Positions 1 to 10,470 of a stretch of DNA of 64,000 bases are shown here, in pieces (position 1 is the first letter of the stretch; each line of letters begins with the position of its first letter). Made by a program: the position numbers and the translations under genes. The DNA lies in NCBI GenBank assembly GCA_012656075.1, contig JAAKBF010000224.1:682001-746000 (forward strand), read 5' to 3'. The DNA comes from Phytophthora hibernalis (lineage: Eukaryota; Oomycota; Peronosporomycetes; Peronosporales; Peronosporaceae). The notes beneath the pieces were generated by a model that was not told the origin of the DNA, did no database searches, and worked only from the letters and a program-made list of their open reading frames with translations.

Positions 1-19
1 TAGTGAGCAGCCCGGCGCT

Positions 20-430
20 TTTCCTGCACTTTGTGAGTGGCGTGGAGCGGTTCGTTCACTTCACGAGCAGCGTGACTCGGCTCCTGTACTCAAAGAGCAG
101 CACCGTGCTCCACTTGGCCGTTCTAGACGACGTCCGGCGGCTCCTGCACTTGGTGGGCAGCACGACGCCGCTCCAGCATTTGGTGACCAGCGCGGCGCGG
201 CTCCTGCTCTTGTTGAGCGATGCGGCACTACTCTTGGTCGTCAAGGACAACGCTGGATGCCTCGTGTACGTGGTGAGCGGTGCAGCGCTGCTACTACACT
301 TGGTGAGCGACGCGGCACTACTCTTGGCTGTCATGGACGATGTGGGGTGGCTCCTGCACTTCAATAGCTGCTCCGTGCTGCTATTGGCCGACGCGGGGCG
401 GATCCTGATCTTGGTGAGCGCACCCGCTCC
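20..430. repeat. 30-bp imperfect minisatellite
   Basis: About thirteen diverged copies of a 30-bp unit run in register. Each holds a segment like ctcctgcact followed by tggtgagcga and a GC-rich ten-mer. Because 30 is a multiple of three, one frame on each strand stays open and shows ten-residue periodicity, leucine-rich on + and lysine/serine-rich on -. A third frame (minus) repeats VQEPPH-like units broken by several stops and may be the ancestral coding frame. Neither open frame looks like a known protein. Confidence 0.75.
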
Positions 431-525
431 TTGCGCACCTTCGTGTGCAGCATGTTGGCCGCGAAGAGGAGCGCTTCTGGGTCCAGCGCGAGCGTCTTGT
501 CCTGCAGCAGCTGGACCCCTGTGAG
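425..525 (-). pseudogene. Possible importin-beta/transportin-3-like fragment
   Basis: A minus-strand frame reads about 30 residues with the pattern VQLLQD ... FAANMLHTKVRKE. This resembles the N-terminal region of transportin-3/importin-13 family proteins, where an LLQ segment is followed by a conserved FAAQT/K-type helix. It then runs into the minisatellite and stops. No neighbouring exon could be attached: the sequence upstream on that strand has a stop and no convincing acceptor. It is probably a truncated gene piece next to a repeat, or one exon of a gene extending beyond the window. The call rests on a short match. Confidence 0.25.
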
Positions 526-530
526 TCAGG

Positions 531-1585
531 TGATCCATTTACCATATTTAGTGCTTGACGCTTATTGGCCGAAACGGGCCCTCCGGAATCTTGTACAGGT
601 AGACGCTGTATACTTTAGCGACCCTTCGGGGTAGTGAGTTTTGCCGCCAAAGTATATTTCGAAATTATGTCTGATACAAAACGTTTTTCACCATCAATTT
701 AACCGCGAGCACTACCGTGTTTCTTAGAAAAAGTACGAGAAAATCGTGAGGAATTAAACGAGTAACCGGGAAAATTCAGCCCTAATGGCTGAAAGAATAA
801 ACGCCGGTCTTGCATGCAGTTGCACAGCAACTTGCATGCAAGTTTGTAGTGCGGCACAGCTTCGGCGACGTTTTCCTGCTCGATTGGCACCGAGTGCCGC
901 TTGGGAACGTTCTTGTGCTGCGGACCAAAGCTGAAAATCTACGTTTTCAAGCGAAGTTTGGGTGTGCGAGCGATAGCAGCAAACTTGGAGACCAGCTTTG
1001 TGGACGCGTACAATAATCTTTTGTGACGAACAAGTATTAATCGCCATCGAGCTCGCTTCAACTTTTTCAATGCTAGGGACATGCTAACGACAGCAAAGAA
1101 CTCGGCAATGACGAGCTACAATAACACTTGTAATCTTGTCTGACACTACCCCGTCAGTGACAAGTTGCTGCGACCGTTGCAAGTTGCAACCGTTGTCGGG
1201 GAGATGGGCATTAAGTGGAATTTGTCGGAATCAGAAGTGGATACTCTTTCGGTCCAAAAGTTTCGGACGAAGCCCAAGGTATGCAAATTACGTACCATGG
1301 GTTTTTGGCGACATCTACATCTATGAAATAATAATAATATCAGTCTCCAACTCGCGAATACTTTTCCGCGATCGGCTTTCCCCGCACTAGCCTGTCGGGG
1401 TTTCCGCCGTCGTCCACCGAGGCGGATACATTTCTCGGTTACACTTGATTACGTGGCGTCCTTTCATGATCCTCGAGGTTTTTCCACCTTCAAAGGTTTT
1501 TCTGTTGAATGTTGAAGTGTCCTCTGTACCCGTATTGAAACGATCGCACCACATCCGTCCTCCACTCGTACCCAAAGCTACACAA
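531..1585. other. Intergenic, no gene seen
   Basis: No open frame here has coding character or a recognisable domain. An inverted repeat with arms cttgcatgca / tgcatgcaag lies at about 812-843. It is followed by repeated gttgc/gcaac words at about 1165-1195. Confidence 0.5.
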
Positions 1586-1598
1586 TCATTCCGCCTCA
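1586..1598 (+). promoter_or_regulatory. Initiator-like motif upstream of FHA-NB-ARC gene
   Basis: The sequence TCATTCCGCCTCA lies 52-65 bases before the start codon. It resembles the oomycete initiator core (TCATTYY). A nearly identical word, TCATCCCGCCTCA on the minus strand, precedes Nup155. No mapped transcript start is available. Confidence 0.35.
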
Positions 1599-1650
1599 GC
1601 GCACTTCCAGCAGAGAAGAAAGCATTCCGCAACTAAAGGCAGACAGCAAC

Positions 1651-4600
1651 ATGGAGGCACCCGACGCCGTCTTGGGGCGTCGCAAGCGCGCGCTCTCGGA
1701 CGACGACGCGCACCGCGACTCACCGCCCCAGAGCGACAACGTGAGTCCGCGGCTGCTGGACGCGCAGGTGGGGCTGGCCGCGTCTCTGGGGACCCACGCG
1801 GGCGTCAGTTCGGGCGCGGCCGCGTCACTGGCGCCGTCAAGAGCCGCCGTTTGGAGCGGGACCAGGGCGAGTCGCCCGCCCAGTTCGTGGCCAAACTCAC
1901 GGCACTCACCGCCGGTCCAGCGTCGCCTGCGCTGCGTGTCTTGGCGCCGTTTCTGAGCGACTCGGAGGCTGCCAGGACCCCCTCAGGCTTTGTGGGCAGC
2001 CCATTTGAGCTCAAGAAGGCGGCGGGAGGGCTCAGTAGACCCATGTTCGCGCTGGGAGGACAGAACCAGGGACGACCTGCGCTGGGCGGTGTGGCAGAGC
2101 AGAAGACGAGTCCGCTAGGGAGTATGAGACCCCTGGACGGAGGAATAGCAGCGAGACAAGCGGGACAGATCGTCTCTCCCATAAATAACCAGGAGCAGAA
2201 GAGCCCCGTGAGAGCGATGCAGACGATGAGGAAGGCGGAGAACCCACTTGTCGAGCGAGGACTGCCCACGGTAGTTGGGGTAGGCTTGCAGCAGGAGATG
2301 GTTTGATTTTGACGTGTTTTTTATTGTTGGTGGTGCAGATTTCGCATCTTTTAGGAGGTGGGAACCAGGATACGAACAACAGTCCTGCGTTTGGATCGCT
2401 GACGACTCCTTACCGAGTATCCAGCGTTACGTCGACCACTGTAAGCACATTAAAATTATCTAGGTGCTGCGAAGTTTGTGATAACTTTTTTCTATGTGGC
2501 TGCAGGCTCCTTCCTCAAAGCAAGTCACCAAGAGACAGCCGTTCCCATTTCCTCAACGAAACCTCGAACCGACGAAAGGAGTTAGTACACCAGTGCTGGA
2601 TACAGGCGGGGTGCGAAATAGCGTGTCCAATGCCCCGTTGTTATCATTCGATGCAGATGATATCTCGAGTGATGAAGAACTTATGGGTATTCCAGGTCCT
2701 GATATTCCCGACCCCGATATCTCGTTCTCCCAAGAAAAACTCAACGATCTTTCCGTCACTGAAAACAACCTGGAAGAAACAGTCGTATTAACGCTCTGCG
2801 ATGGGCTTGCCTACAGCCTCACAAAAGCTGAGCGAGATCGAATGGAATTGCTCAATTTGTACACGATAGCGCTTGCCCAGCAACCAAGCCCGATCATGCT
2901 GGGACGAGATCAGTTTCAGGAGGTGTTTGGCGACAATATTCGCGGGGAATGATACCTCACTTGAGCCGACGGCACTGCTTGATTCATGTCGAAAATGTGC
3001 CATCTAGGGACGACTCCGCCAAGATGGGTGTCAAGGTGCGCGTTGAAAACACGAGCACCAACGGGATCAAAGTGAATGGCGTGGCGCTCAAAAATGGCGA
3101 AATTAGAGAACTAGAGTTGGATGACATTGTTACGCTCTTACGGGTTCGTCGGGATGAGGTGCGCGAACGTTGGTATTTTATCGTATATACGCATGTAAGG
3201 CTAACGCTTGGTGTTTAAATTAGGATGATGTTTCGCTTGAGTACAAACTCATTCGTTCGGACCCACCGCCAGTGAAGCACAAAAGAAAAAGCAGGAAAAA
3301 CAGGCACGACGGGCGATTTGTACGACCCGCGGATAAATTTTCGTACGAACTGCTAGATGTGAGCAATCGCCACAGTTTATCTCCAGTTAAGAAGCCCGAA
3401 GATGATCCTCTTCCCACGTCACCAGCTCGAGCTATCGCACACGAAAAGAGGCATCAAATTTCACCGGGCTCGTTCACCCCAGCAGCGGTTCAGTTCACTG
3501 TGGAAAAGGAAATTGAGACGAGTAAAGCTGAACCGGTTCAGCGTCAAGCCATATTGACGCGAAAAATTCGATGCGTAAGTAGATGTACTTTTATGATAAA
3601 GTAGACTTGTAGTAGTACTAACGTGGTGTGATGGCAATATTTCAGACGATCCTTTTTGCTGATCAATCCACTCAGGACTTTTCGGACTCGAGTCAGCCTC
3701 TCGAGGTTTGATATTCGGCTGCTTCTTATGGCTTGCTTAGCTTGCTAACAAGGATCATCGTTTTGTAGGAAGCAAATTTTGATTATCGTGAAGAGTTATC
3801 GGAAGTTTTGTCGGCTTTTGCATCGATTCGCTCCTTTGATGTGAGTGATCCATGCCTCAAATGAGTGCGTAGATTCTGATGAATGTCTAACATGAGTGTT
3901 TTGTCCAGGCATCATCATATCACTGTGCAACTGTAGAGTCTATTGAAGAGGCTCTAAAAAGTGACAGTGATGTGATATTTTACTCCGGTGGAGGAGACGA
4001 GGACCACCTCGTAGTTGAGGCGCCAAATGGTTTATCTGCACGCCTGGAAAAGGATAAGGTGCTTCAGATCGTCTCTGGAGGTAAGGCCTTAATCGAATTG
4101 ATACTACTAGAAGTATTATGCAGCTCGGTTACTTACTGGGAAACAGTGAAAGTGAAAATCAGTGTCCCGAAGCTAATTGTTGTCATTTCACCATCGCTCG
4201 AACCAGGTACGCTTTTTGCAGTAGAACGTTTTGGTTTGCATTGCTGACATTGCTGCTGCTATTGCTGCTGCTAGCGTGTTTGCTTGCGGACTGTGGGGCT
4301 CCTCACGTATGCTTTTTAAGTTCGGCTGGCAAGCACTCGCTGCGTGTTACTGCCTTCATACGGTACCGTCAACATGATCACCCAATCTGTATTGGGCCGG
4401 TAAGTAAGTAGTTTCTAACCCGTGGTTGTGCACTGAAACAGAGCGCTCTTTGCTGGCCTTCTGAAAGGATTTTCTGTCGAGAAGAGCTATACCTTGGCAG
4501 AGTTTGTGGCGTTGAACGATTTGCTCCCTATCGTAAGACCCTCGGACCAAATTTGCAAAATGTTGCCGTGTTCAGAGCAGCACAATATCCAGATTGGGTC

Positions 4601-5695
4601 TCCTCTCAATGAGGTAGTGGGTACCGACAGGAATGCCGTTGCATTGCTCAATGCTCCATTTATCCCTGTGCTCGCGACACATTTTCTTGGAAGGGATGCC
4701 GTTGTCAGAAAGGTAATTCATTGATGAATCTCCTTTGAAGTATTCAGCCGATTAAATTAACTTCCTGTATCGTTATGGTTCAGGTCAAGGCAGTGTTAGC
4801 ACAAAAATCCGAGTATGCAACGTATACGGTGCTCGAGGGGTTGGAAAGTCCTCCATTGTGATTCATGTAGCAAAAACGTCGTATCGCACTAGAGGGTACC
4901 GAAATGGCGTTCACTACTTTGCTGTGGACAAATTAGTGGAGCACATTCAGAATGGCATTGAACCCGACTCTCAAGACGACGATTGCGTACGGCTATACCA
5001 GCGCGAGGACGCTTTGCCGAAAGTGATTGAAGGAGTCGAGACTCTTTTACGCTCACTTCCGGAGTATGTATATGGACTGTTGTTTCAGCTCCAAGTAGGT
5101 GAGACTAATCATTGTTCACTTTTAACGTCACAGAACGGATCCGGAAAGTTACCCCACGACTCTGCTAGTTTTGGACGGGTGTGATGTCGTCCTTCCAGCA
5201 CTCGAAATCTTTGTGCTGAATATTGTTCGGGGATTTCCCGGTGTCCAGGTACGAAGTACTTCAGTAGTACTTTGCTTCATGGTGGATCGTTTTCAAGTAC
5301 CCATTTAATGATCTCCTAACGCGTTGTATCCATATAAACCGTAGATTCTGATAACATCGACCGAAAAATTACAGATCGACACACAAGATGATGAAGAATT
5401 CCCTCAGGATGCAGTTCACGTCGAGGAACTCGGCAAACTGGACAGTGCAAAACTGTTTTTAAGCTAGCGCGGGGCCATTTGACTTCAAGGCAGTTCCGGC
5501 AACGTACGTGTCAGCAAGATCTTCCTGTTTATTAAAGTGCTGACGTTGCTGTGATTGCACTTCGTAGACTTTCCTAACAGCAGCATCGAAGCTATTTCCA
5601 ACGACGAGCGCTTGCTCAGTACCATGGGCAATCCGTTTCGAATCTCCAGACTCGTATACGAGCTCGAGTCGCAGATGATCAGCGGCAACAACTAA
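1651..5695 (+). CDS. FHA / caspase-fold-like / NB-ARC (STAND ATPase) protein
   Basis: Likely exons: 1651-1740, 1842-2300, 2339-2440, 2506-3194, 3224-3574, 3646-3705, 3769-3840, 3909-4080, 4111-4206, 4275-4362, 4442-4712, 4784-about 5094, about 5134-5248, 5345-5503, 5568-5695 (about 1050 aa). Residues about 345-445 form an FHA phosphothreonine-binding domain (LGRD, SRRH, STNGIKVNG). Residues about 608-760 follow the strand pattern of a CHAT/caspase-fold domain (VIFYSGGG, KLIVVISPS, GLLKGFSVEKS), but the usual His and Cys are absent. Residues about 807-1054 are NB-ARC: FLGRD start, P-loop GARGVGKSS, Walker B LLVLDGCD, ILITST and a GxP-like GNPF. The protein ends there with no LRR, TPR or WD repeats. 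Single missing bases are inferred at about 2944-2947, 4803-4807 and 5456-5460, and the junction near 5095-5133 is unresolved. A signalling NTPase gated by phosphoprotein binding is inferred from the domains. Confidence 0.75.
4207..4274 (+). other. Intron with tandem TGC/CTG tract
   Basis: This intron of the FHA-NB-ARC gene starts GTACGC, has a gctgac branch-like site, and contains a run of about nine tgctgc/ttgctg units before the acceptor ctgctag. Splicing it joins ...SPSLEP to ACLLADCG in phase 1, which keeps the domain open. Read through, it would encode a leucine run. Confidence 0.6.
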
Positions 5696-5855
5696 GTGAG
5701 CTGCTCACTCTCACGTTGTATTTTATTGGGACGACGTGCATTCGTATATAGCGACAGAATGGGGCGCAAGATATCCAGCAGTGGCACATGACTATAGTGC
5801 TGGTAGGCAACGTGCAATTTTGGTATTTTTCATCTGCGTTTGATTTCCGTACATC

Positions 5856-7517
5856 TCACGCTTCAATCACGCCAGCCTGAAAATGCCGAAGTAGCACGCC
5901 GATATGCACTAGAACCTTTCCAGTCGAGACGGTTCGCAAGCGGCACCGTTCGGACCATGCTGCATTGAAGAGTACGTCATCGTTCTTGAGCTCTGGAGTA
6001 CGGCCAAGAAGCTGCACATCCAGCTCTTCCTTTGTAGTTCCCAGCGGACGCCACAATGAGACCCAGAGCTGGTGTTGTCCAGCTGCAAATGGCACAGGTA
6101 CAAATCCGTAGCCTGCAATGTGAAGCTTCATGCTTGAGTCTGCACGCCACACCTGAAAAAGAAGCTTAGGCCACCCCTGGAACGCCGACGTCGCAAAATG
6201 CAAGTCGATCGGATGCGCCCATATAGCGACATCAGGATCTGATGTCCATGGTGCTATAGACGGATAGTCCACTTGAGTTTGGCCGAATTGATCACCAGCG
6301 ATGTGACTCCACCGGCTGCCGTACTCGACGCGCCACTTGCAGGTCAGGCCCCCAGCAGTCCCGAATCCGTGGCCGCTGACGATTTCTCCCATCAGGTGGA
6401 CTTCAGGCTGATAGGCAGGAGGGACATCAAGCTGTGTAAGGCATTTCTGAACTCGGTACGGGTTGTACGGAGACTCTGGTATCGGCAAAGTGTCATCAGG
6501 GTCTGCTTTGTGTCGACGTATTGGAGACAGAACATTTGTTTGGTTTTCCTGCTCGCTCTCATCACTTAAGCTCTCCGGTGCTGATAGTTGACGCTTGCCA
6601 GACTTTCCTCGCTTGTCAGGCTTTCCTCGTTTTTCACGCACTCGAGAAGGAGAAGTTTCTCGGCTGCCGTTGTTGTCATTGGCAGGTGATAGTGGCGCCT
6701 TGTTGGGCTCAGAGTCTTTCTCCTCCTTGTGGTTCGGATCCTTTTGGTTGTTTGAAGTTTTGGAGCTGTTGTGGTGCTTGATGTCGGGTATTTTCCAGCG
6801 AGTTTTACGTTTCGGTGATTCAGCCGCTGTATCTGACTTCCGTGGGGTGAGTGGATCCTTCTCCGTCGTTGCAGCAGATTCAGCATTCGGATCAATTTCT
6901 TGGTCTTTAGACTTCGCCTCTCGCTTCTTGTCCACGAGCTTGGGCTTTTCTCGGGCTTTGGTAACTTCGTCAATCTGCAACGTACTGTAGAAGTTAGTGT
7001 ACAAGTCCCCTATCAGCTAGAATGTACCTCAGTACCTCTTCTTCGGAGAAGCGAGCGGCTTTTGGTTGGAGACTTGTCTTCTGATGCATTACCCGACTCG
7101 AGAAGCGTTTTACGCCTGAAAGCTCGTGCAATCGACTTTCGAGGTGAGGGGTCGTGGCTTCGGTATCAACAACACCAGTGTTGCCCACATCTTTCGTCTC
7201 ATCAATCAAAGCTTCTGTTGCTGTCTCTCCAAACCCAAAAGCATCAGGCTCCGTCTTTCCCGTTGGTTTTGCCTTCTTCGACTTCTCCTTGGGCTTGGGC
7301 TTCTCCTTTTCTTTAGGTTTCTCCCTTACTTTGGGCTTGGGTTTCGGATCCTTCTTCTTCTCCGGAGACTTGGCCGCCGAAACTCCACCAGCATCAGGAG
7401 AGTCGAAGCTGCTTGCAAAAAGATCGTTCAATCACGCCCAACCAGCAACAGTCAGTTTTACAGCACCCACCTCGGCGGCTGAGTGCGTTTCCTGGGCGAC
7501 GCGAGTTTCTTCAACAT
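5856..7517 (-). CDS. B9D2: B9 domain-containing protein 2 with long N-terminal extension
   Basis: Three exons: 7471-7517, 7028-7408 and 5856-6984, about 518 aa, with introns of 62 and 43 nt. The second intron has a cactaac branch site. The last about 175 residues match B9D2 closely: VHLMGEIVSG, CKWRVEYG, GQTQVD, WAHPIDLHFAT, GWPKLLFQVW, AGYGFVPVP and a final LLRHFQAGV. B9D2 belongs to the B9/MKS complex at the ciliary transition zone and would serve the flagellum of zoospores. The preceding about 340 residues are low complexity, rich in Lys, Pro, Glu and Ser (KPKEKEKPKPKEK-type runs), and absent from animal B9D2 (about 175 aa). The start at 7517 was chosen because the first ATG joins in phase to exon 2; an earlier frame opening near 7431 has no ATG. 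Confidence 0.85.
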
Positions 7518-7655
7518 CCAATCTCTCTTAAGCCGCCCTCTCAAAAGCAAAGTGTCCGCTCACGAGCCGTCGTCCACACAACTAAACCCTCCAACCGTGC
7601 ACCAAACAAAAGTGTATTCCCCTCTTCTCGAAGTATATCCTCCTCCTGCTCTAGC

Positions 7656-8129
7656 CTAGTTCTTCTTGGTGCGCATGCGCTGCGCTTTCTTGCGCTTGCG
7701 GTGCTTGTGCTTGTTCATTTTCTTTCGCCGCTTCTTGATCACGCTGTCCGCCAGGTATCCGTCCATCTGGTTCAGCAGCGCGTCCACGTCGTCCCCCACC
7801 ACGTCACGCAGCGGGAGTTCGTCCTGCAGGGCGCTGAGCATGCCGGGCGTGTCCCACAAGTCCTCGGAGCAGCTCAACGCGCCCTCGTCCTCCTGCTCCT
7901 GCAGCAACGGGAAGGAGCCCACTTTCCACAGACGCGACGGGTCGATCCGCGGGTACTTGCTCTGCCACAGCGCCGGGTCCTCGGGCATGGGGAAGGACGG
8001 AGTCTGGAACAGGGCGTCGGACGCGCGCGTGGACATGAAGGCGCGACGGGCCGCGAGATGCGTGGCCGGGCGATTGGCGCATCGATACGCGCCCAGCAGG
8101 CTGCGGGCGGCGGCGCGCAAGCCGGACAT
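7656..8129 (-). CDS. Mitochondrial small-subunit ribosomal protein mS38 (AURKAIP1/Cox24 family)
   Basis: Single exon, 157 aa. The C-terminus is a basic tail, KKRRKKMNKHKHRKRKKAQR, the hallmark of the DUF1713/mS38 family (AURKAIP1 in animals, Cox24 in yeast), which binds rRNA in the mitochondrial small subunit. The N-terminus (MSGLRAAARSLLGAYR) is rich in Arg, Ala and Ser and lacks acidic residues, as expected for a mitochondrial presequence. The middle holds a WQSKYPRIDPSRLWKVGSF stretch of unknown role. It lies 138 bp upstream of B9D2 on the same strand. No frameshift is visible. Confidence 0.85.
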   Translation of the reverse strand: MSGLRAAARSLLGAYRCANRPATHLAARRAFMSTRASDALFQTPSFPMPEDPALWQSKYPRIDPSRLWKVGSFPLLQEQEDEGALSCSEDLWDTPGMLSALQDELPLRDVVGDDVDALLNQMDGYLADSVIKKRRKKMNKHKHRKRKKAQRMRTKKN

Positions 8130-8358
8130 GCTACCGGAGATCGGAACGAACTTGGTGGCGTGTTTCTCACTGACCCCGAAACGGATGGGAGGCCACGCGC
8201 TGTGTTGATTAGACAGGTTACAGTGGATACTTAGTGACTGGGAAACAGATTATTTAGCCAAGTGGATTTGAAAGGGTATGTGATTGTGCAAGAGCGCTGT
8301 ATTGGGAGCATGCTGACTACTTCAGAAATTGTTGAGCTTTTTGATCGCTGGATTGAGA

Positions 8359-9084
8359 ATGCAAACGGAACGAGAACAAGTTGCGTTCTTACGTCGGTGC
8401 TTTGAGTGGGCGGATGGAAGTGATAAAGGTGATTGGAGACGTTGCAATTTTTAGTTTTGCAGTAGAAATGTAGTAACACGACGTTGGAGTAGGATATTTG
8501 CAGGCGCACGACCTCAAGTGCGGCGTGGCAGCGGCGCTGGGTGTGCGTCCGTCCAAAGTGAGGGCTGGTGAGTGGACGGTGAAAAGTGGTGGAGACTCAT
8601 GGAGTCTGGTTGAAGCTGCTGCTGGCGCAGATGTTTTGCGCCTGTGAAGTTCCAGGTCATGAGCTGCGCGTCACGCAGGACGAGTTTGTGCGCGTCGTGC
8701 AGTCGAGACTGGCCAGGACGGACCTGCTGGAGGACGTGAGGAGGCTCTTCAAGACGCTGGATCTGCGAGCTGAAGGATTCATCTCGTTGCGCAGCTTCCA
8801 GCAGGTGTGTGAGCTTCAGCCTTCTGTAGACGTGTGAGAGCTGTTCTGACGCCTCATTTTCTCCTCTTCAAGGCGTGCTCGACGGCGCTGCCTCTCGCCA
8901 ACCACGAAACGCTGCTGCGAGCCTTTCGTGAAGCGGATCGAGACGGCGACGGACGGGTGTGTCGTCTTTTATTCAGCTGGGAAATGAGGTTGGTCTCATC
9001 ACGGTCAATATGTAGGTGACGTACCAGGATTTCGAGCGCATGTGTCTACTCGCCGTGCAGATCTACGCCAGTAATAACAAATAG
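8359..9084 (+). CDS. Small EF-hand (centrin/calmodulin-like) protein
   Basis: Exons 8504-8557, 8631-8804, 8873-8956 and 9016-9084 join in phase 0. A first exon at about 8359-8428 (MQTEREQVAFLRRCFEWADG) is likely, but its junction is off by one base. The last EF-hand is canonical, with a DRDGDGRVTYQD loop split by the final intron. The preceding one (LFKTLDLRAEGFISLRSF) is degenerate and may not bind calcium. Layout and length (about 150 aa) fit a centrin- or calmodulin-like protein with probably only one working site. The start is uncertain because the first intron cannot be placed cleanly. Confidence 0.6.
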
Positions 9085-9169
9085 AAAACGGATCCCGACT
9101 CCAGACAAACAGTGTTGTAACTAAGAGTCTTCGTGACGACTTCGAGCGTTGAAGAGGTTTGGGAATGTG

Positions 9170-10470
9170 ATGATGCCTTCAGGCTGGTCTATGTGGAACA
9201 TCCATCTCATGAACCAGATCTTCACAGGAGGAATGATCACCCCAAGCAGTCCGAGCAGCGAAGAAGCGACCAAGTCCCGACTGTTCGCGGTGCTGCGTCG
9301 CCCCGAGAACGATCAATGTGCCGATTGTGGAGCTGCTACACCCAAGTACGTTCGAGGTCGCTTTGATGTCGAGTTAGTGCTAAACTTTGTTGTTAGGTGG
9401 GCGACGGTGACCCATGGAGGCTTCATCTGCACGCAGTGTGCCGGAGTGCATCGGTCGTTGGGCGTTCACGTGTCTTTCGTACTCAGCGTCATGCTCGACA
9501 AGTGGACGGACGAGCAAGTGAAGACGATGGACACCATCGGCAACACCAAACTCAACCAGCAGCTTGAACGAACGCTGGCTCTGCAGCTCAAACTGAACGC
9601 GCAGACGCCCAAGAAACCCGAGGCGCAGACGCCGCGTGTGGAGCGTGAACTGTTCATCCGAGCCAAATACGAGGGTCGATTGTTTTCTGGCGGTGTCAAC
9701 AACTCGCCACCGAAGCCGCCGTCTCCTGCCAAACGCAGTCCCACAAAAGCCGCAGTGACGACGCAAGGCATGGTGGAGTACACGGGTGTTGTGGTGATCG
9801 ACTTGAAGGAGGCCAGGAGCTCGCAGGAATGAACATCAGCGGCAAGTCCGACCCGTACGTGACGTTCCGCTTGGGCGAGCAAAGTATCAGCAGTAAGCGC
9901 GTGGACAACAGCGTCACTCCTCAATGGAACCAGCAACTCATGCTTTCGTGGGATGGCACTTCCCCGCTTGAGGTGGAGCTGTACGACTACAACAAGGTCA
10001 ACCCTGATCGACAGATGGGGGCATTTGCAATAAGCGCTCAGCAGTTAGCATCACTACCCGATGCGACCAATACTGACGGTCCCTACGAAGATTGGTATCC
10101 GGTGATCATGCCACGTGACTGGGCCACCAACTTCAGTGAGCACATGGTAGCTGGCGCTGAAGGTGTCACCAAAGGCATCTATCGAGGTATCACAGGTGTG
10201 TTCAAAGACCCGATCAAAGGAGCCCGCGAGAATGGCTTCGAAGGCTTCGCTAAAGGAGTCGGCACAGGCGTCGCCGGCGTGGTCTATCGCCCAATGAAGG
10301 GTCTTGGCACAATGGTCAAGCACTCGGCTCTTTCTGTTGGTGTTGGAAGAAAACACCGCACGAACAGCACAGGCAGCGAAGGTGAACATGGGGCATCATC
10401 GCCGGATTCTCGAGACTACGTAGCCGCCGGATCCGTGCGACTTGCGCTGTCGCTGCAGACGTTTTCGTAA
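9170..10470 (+). CDS. ArfGAP-C2 protein with VPS13-like C-terminal segment
   Basis: About 416 aa after removing a 51-nt intron (9346-9396). The zinc finger is exactly CX2CX16CX2C (CADC ... CTQC) only when that intron is spliced; the GVHRSLGVH signature follows, so it should be a GTPase-activating protein for Arf. A linker rich in Pro/Lys leads to a C2 domain (SGKSDPYVTFRLG, TPQWNQQL, ELYDYNK), a membrane/phospholipid-binding module. Residues about 335-395 (GVTKGIYRGITGVF, PIKGARENGFEGFAKGVG, YRPMKGLG) resemble the VPS13/ATG2 C-terminal region that targets membranes. One base is missing at about 9816 between EAR and ELAG; the frame resumes exactly. Start codons at 9170/9173 or 9234 are all possible. 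Confidence 0.75.

Noticed and set aside
3..524. 173-codon leucine-rich frame on +
   Set aside because: It is a by-product of the 30-bp repeat staying in frame; the opposite strand is equally open and neither shows a domain.
5095..5133. Calling the FHA-NB-ARC gene a pseudogene
   Set aside because: Its lesions are of the same missing-base type as in essential genes such as Nup155, with no nonsense substitutions.
6566..7531. Several long plus and minus frames overlapping B9D2
   Set aside because: They are antisense or shifted readings of its Lys/Pro/Ser-rich extension; only the minus frame reaching the B9 domain splices cleanly.
7666..8208. 180-codon plus frame opposite mS38
   Set aside because: GC-rich antisense shadow of a gene with a clear family signature.
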